Position numbers and translations under genes: made by a program. Source: Neobacillus sp. DY30 (GTDB lineage Bacteria > Bacillota > Bacilli > Bacillales > Cytobacillaceae). From it: 64,000 nucleotides of DNA. This document shows, one piece after another, positions 20,837-28,442 of the stretch; within the stretch, counting starts at the first letter, position 1; every line of letters begins with the position of its first letter. The stretch is from positions 748,001 to 812,000 of the forward strand of contig NZ_CP126093.1 in NCBI RefSeq assembly GCF_030123065.1, read 5' to 3'. A model generated the notes under the pieces. The model did not search any database, had not been told where the DNA came from, and saw nothing but the letters and a program-made list of their open reading frames with translations.

Positions 20837-21280
20837 GTGGAAAAAAAAGAATTTAAAAAAATTATTAATGACTGTTTATTATCAAACGGTTTCGTTAAAA
20901 AAGGTAAATTTTATTATAAAGATAGTAATGAAGTTATATGCTCTTTAGGATTACAAAAATCAAACCACTCAAATTGTTACTATGTGAATTTGGGGATAGT
21001 AATAAAAGAAATTAACCCTAGTCTAGAATGGCCAAGAGATGTTGATGGTGATATTAGATGTAGGTTCTACTTTGAATTTGATGGGAATAAAGTTGCCTGC
21101 TTACCAATAGACCAAATAAGCGAAAATAATGTTATTATTACTTCTTTAGAGAAAAATATTTTGGAATTAGTTGACCCATCATTAAAACTTGAAGGGCTTA
21201 AAAAACTATTAAATGATAAGCCAGTCCTTTTATATCAAACTAAAATGGTAGTTAAAAAGCACTTAGGCATAGAAGAATAA
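20837..21280 (+). CDS. DUF4304 protein, predicted immunity to the Rhs toxin
   Basis: 147 residues from a GTG at 20837 with AGGTGATT at 20823; the ribosome site overlaps the Rhs stop codon, so the two are translationally linked. The pattern (FKKIINDCLLSNGFVKKGKF, CSLGLQKSNHSNCYYVNLGI) fits DUF4304, a domain often found as immunity partner of polymorphic toxins. It is cytosolic, with no signal or membrane segment. Direct neutralisation of the nuclease tail is inferred from position. Confidence 0.8.
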   Translation: MEKKEFKKIINDCLLSNGFVKKGKFYYKDSNEVICSLGLQKSNHSNCYYVNLGIVIKEINPSLEWPRDVDGDIRCRFYFEFDGNKVACLPIDQISENNVIITSLEKNILELVDPSLKLEGLKKLLNDKPVLLYQTKMVVKKHLGIEE

Positions 21281-21283
21281 AAA

Positions 21284-21318
21284 GATAGCCATAGGGGAAA
21301 CTCTCTATGGCTATTCTT
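21284..21318 (+). terminator. Hairpin after the toxin-immunity pair
   Basis: An 11-bp stem, GATAGCCATAG with CTATGGCTATT. The T-run behind it is poor, so termination strength is uncertain. Confidence 0.6.
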
Positions 21319-21440
21319 ATACCCATTGACTATTTTTTTGTCCTATATTATAAATGAGGTATTTTCCGTATTTCCTCTGTCAAATAATCCTTGGATTTTT
21401 TTATGCGTACAATTAGTATTTTGCATTGTCAAATGCTTGA

Positions 21441-21563
21441 GTTTTGGGATATACAAATCAATCTAATTATATAGACTTACTAGAGCAGTATAAAAATCAT
21501 AGTAATATTCTTGTGAGAGAAGCAGCGTATAACGCTATAAGTAATTTGTGTAGTAATAGATGA
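21441..21563 (+). pseudogene. C-terminal remnant of a HEAT-repeat (immunity-like) protein
   Basis: The frame is open from 21441 to the TGA at 21561 and reads, near its end, NILVREAAYNAISNLC, a typical HEAT helix. There is no start codon or ribosome site and the upstream frame is closed by stops. It looks like the tail of a deleted immunity gene. The rest of the 21319-21667 gap is AT-rich and otherwise empty except for the repeat at 21571. Confidence 0.5.
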
Positions 21564-21570
21564 AATATTA

Positions 21571-21605
21571 TTGTTGAACTAACGGAGCAGTTTAATTGAA
21601 GAAGG
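21571..21605 (+). repeat. Dispersed ~30-bp repeat, copy 5
   Basis: GAACTAACGGAGCAGTTTAA, followed by TTGAAGAAGG, a full match to the box B form. Confidence 0.9.
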
Positions 21606-21667
21606 ATTTTTGCAAATGCAAAGTGAAATATTAAAAAAGAAGTGCAAGTTTTAGGGGGAGAAATAAA

Positions 21668-21961
21668 ATGAAAAATCTTATAGATTCATTTTTAGAAGAT
21701 GAGATTTCTGACCAAGAATACTATGATGGGATTTATGAATTTATTGTTTCTTTTAACATTAGATGCGGAGAATACGAAGGCAACCGCTTTATTATTAAAA
21801 AGATGGACCATATAAATTTTTTTATTTTTGACGAATATGTTTACCCAGAGGATGGACATAGGGAAATTCATAAAACAATTTCAATTTACAAAGATAATTT
21901 AATCAAACTAATTAATGAGTATGCCAAAAAACAGGGCTTAAAATTAAGGGATTCTTATTAA
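21668..21961 (+). CDS. Small acidic protein, immunity-like
   Basis: 97 residues with RBS AGGGGGAG at 21653. Acidic N-terminus (DSFLEDEISDQEYYDG), a central aromatic stretch (HINFFIFDEYVYPEDG) and a helical C-terminus. It has the size, charge and setting of a cytosolic immunity protein but no recognised family. Box copies lie immediately before and after, so it forms one unit of the repeat-delimited array. Confidence 0.6.
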   Translation: MKNLIDSFLEDEISDQEYYDGIYEFIVSFNIRCGEYEGNRFIIKKMDHINFFIFDEYVYPEDGHREIHKTISIYKDNLIKLINEYAKKQGLKLRDSY

Positions 21962-22050
21962 GCTAACGGGGGCTTGAGTTGAAGATGGAGTTGCGGCACG
22001 CAGCTCTTTTTTTCGTTGATCAACTAACGAAGCAGGTTAGTTGAGGAACG
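21962..22050 (+). repeat. Composite element: box A, terminator, box B (copies 6a/6b)
   Basis: Box A (GCTAACGGGGGCTTGAGTTG) begins at the stop codon of the preceding gene. A hairpin GAGTTGCG/CGCAGCTC with a 3-base loop and seven Ts (21988-22013) follows, then box B (CAACTAACGAAGCAGGTTAG, 22021-22040). Confidence 0.9.
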
Positions 22051-22103
22051 GTGTAGAATTTTAGTTTATAATGTTAATTACATATTTATATGAGGTGAAT
22101 TTA

Positions 22104-22601
22104 GTGTTTACGGTAGAAACCTATATTAATTCATTAAAAGACAATCTAGAAAAGAATACAGAAAAATTAATTCAAAATTTAAAGGCAATAATTAATTATA
22201 ATTATTACAACGAGATAGATTTATTAGATTTCTCGGTCTTTATGCAACCATTCGAACTTTCCATTATGATGTTTTCTATGGACAAGGAAGCAAATGAAGT
22301 CTTTTATCAAGGAAACGATAGCAGTATTTATGCGGGGAGTCTTAAATTACTTGGAGAAATAGAATACCACCAACTTCCTGATAACAAGTCCGACGAATTT
22401 TGGGGATTTTATGAACAGAATGATGAGGTCATATCTACAAGTGAAGAACAAACTATTGTGGAATGGTTTGTTGCCTGTTGGGACAAAGCAGGGGGGCACA
22501 GTTTTACATTACCTGCATATTTAGTTTTCCACGATGATGTTAAATCTTTTGATTTACATAGAAATAAATGGATATCGGATGATGAAAAGTGGTCGGATTA
22601 A
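22104..22601 (+). CDS. Immunity-like protein of unknown family
   Basis: 165 residues from a GTG at 22104 with GAGGTGAA 8 bases upstream; an earlier ATG at 22071 lacks a site. Acidic, soluble, with VFMQPFELSIMMF, DEFWGFYEQNDEV and a Trp-rich segment EWFVACWDKAGG. No family was recognised. Its place downstream of the Rhs toxin and between repeat copies suggests an orphan immunity gene. Confidence 0.6.
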   Translation: MFTVETYINSLKDNLEKNTEKLIQNLKAIINYNYYNEIDLLDFSVFMQPFELSIMMFSMDKEANEVFYQGNDSSIYAGSLKLLGEIEYHQLPDNKSDEFWGFYEQNDEVISTSEEQTIVEWFVACWDKAGGHSFTLPAYLVFHDDVKSFDLHRNKWISDDEKWSD

Positions 22602-22949
22602 TCCTTAAAGGAAAGAACCTCTTGTTGAACTACCATGAAAATAAGTTTCCTTTATACATGAAAAAAGACAATACTTAAGAAGACCCTGCACAAAAAAAAG
22701 AGAAGGGCGTGACTGGATTAAGGTCAGTATCAGTATTGACAGTTCTTAACCATTTTCATTCTTTGTGGTGCAGCTCTGCTGCATGGGTGGCTAACGGGTA
22801 GCTTTAGTATAACAAAGGACTGTCAATAGACGGTCTTTTTTTATGTAATGAAGTGTCATAACTTAAAAGTTTTGACTACGAAAAATGAAAGTGATAAGAT
22901 ATGGGTATCCAAAGGTGTCATAACTTATATTCATAAGTGAGGTGGAAAA
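22602..22949. other. Gap with repeat copy 7, a terminator and direct repeats upstream of the resolvase
   Basis: It holds repeat box A (22790-22810, CTAACGGGTAGCTTTAG) and a terminator GACTGTC/GACGGTC with loop AATA and seven Ts (22818-22842). Two direct copies of GTGTCATAACTTA lie at 22853-22865 and 22914-22926, 61 bp apart, just ahead of the resolvase gene. The first 180 bases show nothing recognisable. Confidence 0.65.
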
Positions 22950-23501
22950 ATGAAATATGGATACTGTCGTGTTAGCACTTTAGGTCAGGATTTAGAGGTG
23001 CAAATAGAAAGGCTACTAATGGAGGGCTGCGACAAAATAATCGAGGAAAAATTTACTGGTACAAAGCTTGAGCGACCCAAGTTTAGTAAATTGATTAAAG
23101 AGTTAAAAGAAGGTGACACTTTAGTAGTGACTAAACTGGATCGGCTTGCCAGGAATGTAAGAGAAGGAATTGATGTTGTTGAGGAATTATTCAACAAGGG
23201 TGTTCGTGTACATGTACTGAACGTAGGATTACTTGAAAATACAACAATGGGACGATTCTTCCTGCAAACGATGTTAGCGGTAGCGGAAATGGAAAGAAAT
23301 ATGATTGTAGAACGAACCCAGGAAGGGAAAGCATTGGCAAGGCAGCGTGAAGATTTTAGAGAGGGCAGACCAAGGAAATTTAAGAAGGCACAAATAGAGC
23401 ATGCACTGAAGCTCCTTGAAACACATTCTTATAAGCGAGTAGAGGATATTACCGGCATTAGTAAAAGTACGTTAATAAGAGCTAAAAAACGACAGGTGTA
23501 G
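22950..23501 (+). CDS. Small serine recombinase (resolvase/invertase family)
   Basis: 183 residues with RBS GAGGTGG. The catalytic N-terminus is intact: YCRVST with the nucleophilic Ser, then TKLDRLARN, and [14 protein letters not shown] before the linker helix. The C-terminal HTH ([15 protein letters not shown] ... [11 protein letters not shown]) is present. It can cut and rejoin DNA at short inverted sites. The direct repeats at 22853 and 22914 may be part of its own site. It lies in the middle of the immunity array. Confidence 0.9.
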   Translation: MKYGYCRVSTLGQDLEVQIERLLMEGCDKIIEEKFTGTKLERPKFSKLIKELKEGDTLVVTKLDRLARNVREGIDVVEELFNKGVRVHVLNVGLLENTTMGRFFLQTMLAVAEMERNMIVERTQEGKALARQREDFREGRPRKFKKAQIEHALKLLETHSYKRVEDITGISKSTLIRAKKRQV

Positions 23502-23765
23502 TTTGACCAATGTTATGGCGGGAATAGAGTAAAAAAGGGTCGACCATCATGGTCGATTTTTTGATGGCATTGTATAACAACACCATTTGGTGGCAGCAGT
23601 AATGCACCATATAATATTTGCAATTCCGTTTTACTATTGTAATTTCAGGCGCCGTAGCTAGGAATCCAGTTGCCATCGTTGTTGCGGTCTTCGTTCTTGA
23701 ACTAACGATGCAGGTTAGTTTAAGAACATTAGGGTATATTACTTTTAAAAAAGGGAGTAACCTTA
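23502..23765. other. Debris and repeat copy 8
   Basis: A short hairpin (GGGTCGACCATCATGGTCGATTTTTT, 23536-23562) ends the resolvase transcript. A coding-like fragment near 23630-23700 (reading ISGAVARNPVAIVV) has no start. Repeat box B lies at 23697-23730 (GAACTAACGATGCAGGTTAG). Confidence 0.55.
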
Positions 23766-24326
23766 ATGAAAAAGCTATTCTTAATTAGTTTGTATATGTT
23801 ATTTTCTTGTAGTCTTTTTGTGTTATCAGGAAATCCTGTTTATTCACAAACTACTCTCTCAGATAAGGTTGAATATCTGTATCCTGCAAATAAGGAAAAA
23901 GTTTTTCATGAAACTGAAGATGAATTTTATCAAGCATTAAGAGACCTAAAGTATCCTGTGCATCAAGAGTTTTACAGAAAACACTATAAGTTTTTTAAAA
24001 AGCATAAAAATAAATATGGAGATATGGATGACGCTCTTTTTAAAGACATTCCCGATGCAACAGTAAATTTTAGAAAAAAGGTACTGTTTCAAGAGGTGGA
24101 AAAATTTAATTATGTAACTTGGGATGGAAATGGTATTCTTACTACATATCCAGATATAAAAATGAATCAGGCAGTCAGTCCAGATAGACAGGTATATTTT
24201 TTCTATTCTTTTAAAGATACAGATAAAGAGTTTAGGGGAAGATGTGCGGTATATGATGTTGAAACAAAACAATTGGTTGCTGGCGGAGCTGCCTACATTA
24301 ACAAGCAACTAAAAGTAGGAAAGTGA
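23766..24326 (+). CDS. Secreted protein of unknown function
   Basis: 186 residues with a signal peptide (MKKLFLISLYMLFSCSLFVL, cleavage near SGNPVYSQ) and no sortase or membrane anchor. The mature part is basic and aromatic (YRKHYKFFKKHKNKYGDMDD) and ends in a beta-rich segment. RBS GGGAG is at 23753. I recognise no family. It sits between repeat copies 8 and 9. It is the only array member with an export signal, so it is not a usual cytosolic immunity protein. Confidence 0.6.
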   Translation: MKKLFLISLYMLFSCSLFVLSGNPVYSQTTLSDKVEYLYPANKEKVFHETEDEFYQALRDLKYPVHQEFYRKHYKFFKKHKNKYGDMDDALFKDIPDATVNFRKKVLFQEVEKFNYVTWDGNGILTTYPDIKMNQAVSPDRQVYFFYSFKDTDKEFRGRCAVYDVETKQLVAGGAAYINKQLKVGK

Positions 24327-24368
24327 GCCAAATTCATCATAGCTTTATTAATTTCTTAATGCTTGTTG

Positions 24369-24438
24369 ATACTAACGGATGCGATACTTCAGTAAAGAGG
24401 TATCGCATTTCTTATTGAACTAAAGAAGCAGGATAGTT
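24369..24438 (+). repeat. Composite element: box A, terminator-like hairpin, box B (copies 9a/9b), interrupted
   Basis: Truncated box A (ATACTAACGGATGC), a perfect 9-bp stem ATGCGATAC/GTATCGCAT (24379-24408) with TTTC, then box B (GAACTAAAGAAGCAGGATAG) that is cut after AGTT by the group II intron. The rest of the box (AAAGAAGG) resumes at 25358. Confidence 0.8.
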
Positions 24439-25357
24439 GTGCGAAATGTTTCTAGCTTAAATGGAGGATGGTCACATTTCTCTGGTAAAGGCTAGACAGT
24501 TCCTGTCGGAACTGAAGGATTATATCGAAGAATCAAATGAGGGGGTAACGCCCTGAAGGGTTCTCTCTTAGTCGAATAGCACTTGATTTAGTAAGAATGA
24601 TAGTGTTATAAGCTCGGCGAAAAGGCGTGAGAATTTACCGTAACAGGTTAAGCTGACGAAAGCCTACCCGATGGGGTGGTGTAAATCATGATGCTTGAGT
24701 TGAATGAATATGGTGAGAATGCGAAAAAACCTAAAAGAAATGGTTAAGCTGACGAACTTCTGAATGTACGGGTCTATACCTGCGATACATAGAAATGTGT
24801 ATATCACCAAATTGTGAGGTTAGATGTGGGTGAGTAAAAATAACTAATATGAAAATCCATGATACGTTACAGGCGTATGAAAGCTAACAGGCTTACAGGA
24901 AGCACCTAAGTTCATTCTATAATAGATATAATTCAACGTTGTAAGCTGATAACGTGGAGGGCTTACTCCCGAAGAAGCGTTGGCAAGGAAAGCAATGATG
25001 ACATTAGTAATTGTATAACTTGTCTTTATATCAGTGAAAGTGGTGGCACAGTACCAATGAAAGGTCTAATCAGCCTGGAGGGATAGCCACTAGACTAATG
25101 AAGAATCATTTAATCATGCAAGGCAAATCTTTATCGGTTAATAAGGTTCTTGTGAGACTAATAGAGGTTCACCTCCTAAGGGAGGCACCGACTTATTAAA
25201 ACGGAAGAATTGAGACATGGATGAGGCTGCGATTTCAGAAGTGTTGATGATTAAATCGAATTGGATTAGTTGGAACGCCGTATGAGGTGAAAGTCTCATG
25301 TACGGTGTGAACGGGGGGAAAAGGGAGCGATAACTTCAAACCCTTACCTATCTGTAT
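24439..25357 (+). ncRNA. Group II intron without an encoded protein
   Basis: About 919 nt of self-splicing retroelement RNA. It begins GTGCG, the group II 5' signature. Near the end is domain V (GCCGTATGAGGTGAAAGTC and CTCATGTACGGTG, 25278-25308), then domain VI (AAGGGAGCGATAACTTC, pairing with CCCTT) and a pyrimidine-rich 3' end (ACCTATCTGTAT). No reading frame for a reverse transcriptase/maturase is present, so mobility would need one in trans. A small hairpin around 25166-25184 (CACCTCC/GGGAGG) may be what remains of domain IV. The boundaries are set by continuity of the interrupted repeat box on both sides; the 3' end could be off by a few bases. Confidence 0.88.
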
Positions 25358-25417
25358 AAAGAAGGAAGTCGCACTATTGATATAGAATAACAAATTAACA
25401 CGAGGGGAGGAATCAAG

Positions 25418-25726
25418 ATGGATTCATTAATTTGGCTACAAAAATGGTTTGCAAAGCAATGTGATGGCGATTGGGAACATAGTTATGGCATAAGTATTGA
25501 AACTCTTGATAACCCTGGTTGGAGAGTAAAGATAAGCCTGCAAAATATTGATGTAGAGCAAAAAGACATTGTAATATTAAATAGTGAACGCAATGAAAGT
25601 GATTGGATTCATTGTAAAATTGCCTATGATAAAGAACTGGATGGTATCTATTTTTGGGGCTATGGTGGTATAGAAAATTTAGGGGAAATTTTAGACAGCT
25701 TCAGAAGATGGGTTGATTGCCGTTAA
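25418..25726 (+). CDS. Imm53 family immunity protein
   Basis: 102 residues, RBS GAGGGGAGG. The hallmark sequence WLQKWFAKQCDGDWEHSYG, then SIETLDNPGWRVKISL, is that of immunity protein 53, a cytosolic partner of polymorphic toxins. Its toxin is not adjacent: the only toxin in the window is the Rhs protein 4.6 kb upstream, which has its own DUF4304 gene. So this is an orphan immunity gene protecting against a rival's toxin or a lost one. Confidence 0.9.
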   Translation: MDSLIWLQKWFAKQCDGDWEHSYGISIETLDNPGWRVKISLQNIDVEQKDIVILNSERNESDWIHCKIAYDKELDGIYFWGYGGIENLGEILDSFRRWVDCR

Positions 25727-25742
25727 TAATGGGGGAAAAAGG

Positions 25743-26084
25743 ATGGATAATGAGATTACCAACAGACAATTAATGGAACTGTTTTTAGATACTATTCAAA
25801 GATGTGGAACGCATTTATACAATATGGATGATGAAACGATTGAATACGAAATTTTTGAAGAATTTGATATAGGCGTTGTGTCATTTTTACACAATGACAG
25901 CCTATCCAAACTCTATAGTGCTGGATTAATTAGCTATGAAGTAATGCAAAAGGGTTTAGAATTAAGGCAGAAAGTACAAGACTTACAGAGCTCAGGACTA
26001 TGGAATATGGAGGCATTAAAAAGAAGGAATGAATGGAAGCAAGTTTTCATTTTAAGTGATGAAATAAGAACAATGTTAGATTAG
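25743..26084 (+). CDS. Small helical protein, immunity-like
   Basis: 113 residues from the ATG at 25743 (MDNEITNRQ), 16 bp after the Imm53 gene, behind GGGGGAAAAAGG. Acidic and helical, with a conserved-looking NDSLSKLYSAGLISYEVMQKG segment. It is probably co-transcribed with Imm53 and may be a second immunity protein. No family was recognised. Confidence 0.6.
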   Translation: MDNEITNRQLMELFLDTIQRCGTHLYNMDDETIEYEIFEEFDIGVVSFLHNDSLSKLYSAGLISYEVMQKGLELRQKVQDLQSSGLWNMEALKRRNEWKQVFILSDEIRTMLD

Positions 26085-26122
26085 TGACTCATAATCCCCT
26101 TTTATTATTCAAGTTACGAATC

Positions 26123-26187
26123 CTTTGCTGCAACAACAGCTAAAGCCTTTTTCTTCTTGTACTAATGGAGCAGTTTACTTTAAGACC
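26123..26187 (+). repeat. Composite element: terminator plus repeat box B (copy 10)
   Basis: A hairpin CTTTGCTG/CAGCTAAAG (one bulge) runs into CCTTTTTC, then box B (GTACTAATGGAGCAGTTTAC). A weak box A remnant (AAGTTACGAATC) precedes it. Confidence 0.75.
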
Positions 26188-26240
26188 TGAATCTGAATCT
26201 CAATAGAAATTTAATAAGTCAGAGGAGTTGATAAATATAT

Positions 26241-26780
26241 ATGGCTAATATGGGTTTTCAATTTCATGCAACTAAAAGTGAAATCATAGAAGTTGTTAAA
26301 AAATCACAAAACTTGTTCGATTTATATATGTTTTCTATAAAATTATTTCCAGAATTTGAATACTTTTTGATATCTAAAAATGAGTTTGCAGAAAAACTGA
26401 GCTTTTTAAATGATAGTGATATGATTTTTTTATCTGTATCCAAACCAGATATAATACCAAAGGAATACTATGATTTTGTTAGATCAAACAAAGAAAGTCT
26501 AGTATTCCAATTTGGTAAACAAAATGATAACTTCTTAACAGAATCATCAATAGGCACTTTGGCGGATGATAATGAAGCGTTGAAAAAATGGAAAAAAATA
26601 ATTAATGATTTTAAGAAAACAATGTTAAAGGGAGCTTGGATTTATAATGATTTAACTGATACAAAGGCTTTTTATAAGAATCACTATTATACTGAAACAG
26701 CACAAAAATTGTATAAAGAGGGTGCTGAAATAAGGCAATTTGTCGGAGGATCTACCTTATATCATTTAATTCAGGATTAA
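26241..26780 (+). CDS. Immunity-like protein of unknown family
   Basis: 179 residues with GAGGAG at 26222. Soluble and Lys/Asp-rich, with FPEFEYFLISKNEFAEKL, FLSVSKPDIIPKEYYDFV and a C-terminal EIRQFVGGSTLYHLI. No family was recognised. It is the last gene of the repeat-delimited array, closed by repeat copy 11. Confidence 0.6.
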   Translation: MANMGFQFHATKSEIIEVVKKSQNLFDLYMFSIKLFPEFEYFLISKNEFAEKLSFLNDSDMIFLSVSKPDIIPKEYYDFVRSNKESLVFQFGKQNDNFLTESSIGTLADDNEALKKWKKIINDFKKTMLKGAWIYNDLTDTKAFYKNHYYTETAQKLYKEGAEIRQFVGGSTLYHLIQD

Positions 26781-26838
26781 TAAAGCTACATGGCATTTGG
26801 AAAGTCATACATAATAAAAGTTTGTGAAATAATGTACT

Positions 26839-26870
26839 TAAACAAACGGGTGCTTTAGTTGAATAAGAGC
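26839..26870 (+). repeat. Dispersed ~30-bp repeat, copy 11
   Basis: Box A form AAACAAACGGGTGCTTTAGT, followed by TGAATAAG. It is the last copy seen; none was found from 27 to 64 kb. Confidence 0.85.
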
Positions 26871-26985
26871 CGTACCGCCGCTAAAATCTATATGGGAATA
26901 GGCTAGGTAGAATTTCGCCAGACGTATTCTATACCCCATCATTCAATTCAATATTTATGCCCTTTGCTAATGTTCGAGTATAGTT

Positions 26986-27014
26986 AAAGCCCTCATCAAT
27001 GGAGGGCTTTTATG
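26986..27014. terminator. Bidirectional terminator at the ligase 3' end
   Basis: AAAGCCCTC and GAGGGCTTT pair around ATCAATG, with Ts on either strand. The right arm contains the ligase stop codon. Confidence 0.85.
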
Positions 27015-27846
27015 CATTTATAGAAATGTATGATGGAAGTCGAAGAAGACCAGCCTTTGTTGTATTTCGATATTTCACAAAACATGATAAAGGTTCTATA
27101 AAGACAAACTTATGATTCTCGTCTTTCTTTGGCATTTGGGAGATTTTCTTTCTCTCCTCTTTTGGCATCCCGAGCTCCAAAATTCCAGCATATCTTCCAT
27201 CTTCATATGATAAAAGCAAGCCAAATTCCTCTTTTCGGAATCCGTTTACAATCACATTTGCGTATTGGTAATTAATCACTTTTAGCCAGGAGTATGACCG
27301 TTTGCCAATTTCATAAGTGCTGTCCTTCTTCTTTAGGACAATCCCTTCGAGGTTTTGCTCTTTAATGAGTTCAAAGAGGGTAGTACCGTTGCCATCAATG
27401 CTCATTACTTTAGATAGAATGGGTGTATTAACCGGTATGACCTCATTGAGTATTTCCTTCCGTTGATAAAGGGGCAAATGGGTTACCTTTTCTCCTTTAT
27501 GGTATAGAACGTCAAATACCACGAAGGATACTGGCTCATGCTTGGCAAAATAATTCACTTTGTCTGAATTGAACACAGAAAATCTACTCATCACAGCTTC
27601 GAAATCAGGTTTGCCTAATGAATCTGTTACCACTACCTCGCCGTCCAGAACTGTTCCTTTGGGTATGTTTAGGTTCATGAGTTCAGGGAAACGAGTGGTA
27701 ATATCGGTATTATGGCGGGTATAAAGCTTTTTATCTTCTATATTTGAATAGATGAGACGGAACCCATCCATTTTAAGTTCTGAAACATAATCCTGATGAT
27801 CAAACGGTTCATCCGTCTTATGGAGTAGCATTGGGCTAATAAACAT
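27010..27846 (-). CDS. ATP-dependent DNA ligase, small phage type
   Basis: Joins nicks using ATP. 278 residues, similar in size to the SP-beta ligase YoqV. Motif I is ELKMDGFRLI with the adenylated Lys25. Motif III/IIIa includes VLDGEVVV with the metal-binding Glu70. Motif IV is EGIVLKKKD and motif V SYSWLKVIN. Only the adenylation domain and a short OB-like part are present. Bacteria use NAD-dependent LigA for replication, so this is an accessory enzyme, probably of prophage origin. RBS GAGGTG. Confidence 0.9.
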   Translation of the reverse strand: MFISPMLLHKTDEPFDHQDYVSELKMDGFRLIYSNIEDKKLYTRHNTDITTRFPELMNLNIPKGTVLDGEVVVTDSLGKPDFEAVMSRFSVFNSDKVNYFAKHEPVSFVVFDVLYHKGEKVTHLPLYQRKEILNEVIPVNTPILSKVMSIDGNGTTLFELIKEQNLEGIVLKKKDSTYEIGKRSYSWLKVINYQYANVIVNGFRKEEFGLLLSYEDGRYAGILELGMPKEERKKISQMPKKDENHKFVFIEPLSCFVKYRNTTKAGLLRLPSYISINA

Positions 27847-28016
27847 AATTTCACCTCAAATCAATGATACTACGAAAATGCATAACTGGAATTAGGGGAT
27901 AAATGGAATTACCAGTCAGGGAATACAACAGCTGTAAATAATTCAATTTAAGTTCATAATTCTTCCAGCCAACTGAACCTGCAAGCCTCATAATAAAGGT
28001 AAAAGGAGTGGTTGAA

Positions 28017-28319
28017 ATGAGCCGTATTGTTATCATGGAAGTGGCAATGAAAGAGGAATTACCTGATTTATATGACATCTATTTTGGGGGAAAGGTACTA
28101 CTTCAATATGAAGAGGAGATTCCTTGTATAGTCGTAGGAACAACATCAAAGATGGGTAAAGATACTGCAATTGAACTTTTAAGAGGGTGTGAACAGTTTA
28201 AAGCCTATCACAAATATCTCTTTGGAATTGAAGTAAAGTCATTTGTTACGGATGATAAACAGTTTAAAAAAGTGAATAATTGGTTGCGCCATTTTCATCC
28301 AAATGGAATTTATAGATAA
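28017..28319 (+). CDS. Small protein of unknown function
   Basis: 100 residues from the ATG at 28017, 8 bases after AAAGGAG. Divergent from the ligase. Segments IPCIVVGTTSKMGKDTAIELL and VNNWLRHFHPNGIY. No family was recognised and no signal or membrane segment is present. Confidence 0.65.
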   Translation: MSRIVIMEVAMKEELPDLYDIYFGGKVLLQYEEEIPCIVVGTTSKMGKDTAIELLRGCEQFKAYHKYLFGIEVKSFVTDDKQFKKVNNWLRHFHPNGIYR

Positions 28320-28415
28320 CCTGCAGATGTGAAAATGTTACAGATAGATTGGACAACAGTATGGGTCAATTTTATTAGGTCCCCAGGACATTAACTTAAG
28401 TATTAAATAAGAAAC

Positions 28416-28438
28416 TGCCCTTCCATATCGGAGGGGCA
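28416..28438 (-). terminator. Intrinsic terminator of the minus-strand membrane protein gene
   Basis: TGCCCTTCC and GGAGGGGCA form a 9-bp stem (one G-U) just beyond the stop codon of the gene to the right. Confidence 0.75.
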
Positions 28439-28442
28439 TTGC

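Noticed and set aside
11971..26870. The dispersed repeats as a CRISPR array
   Set aside because: Spacing is irregular (tens of bases to 7 kb), whole genes lie between copies, and there are no cas genes.
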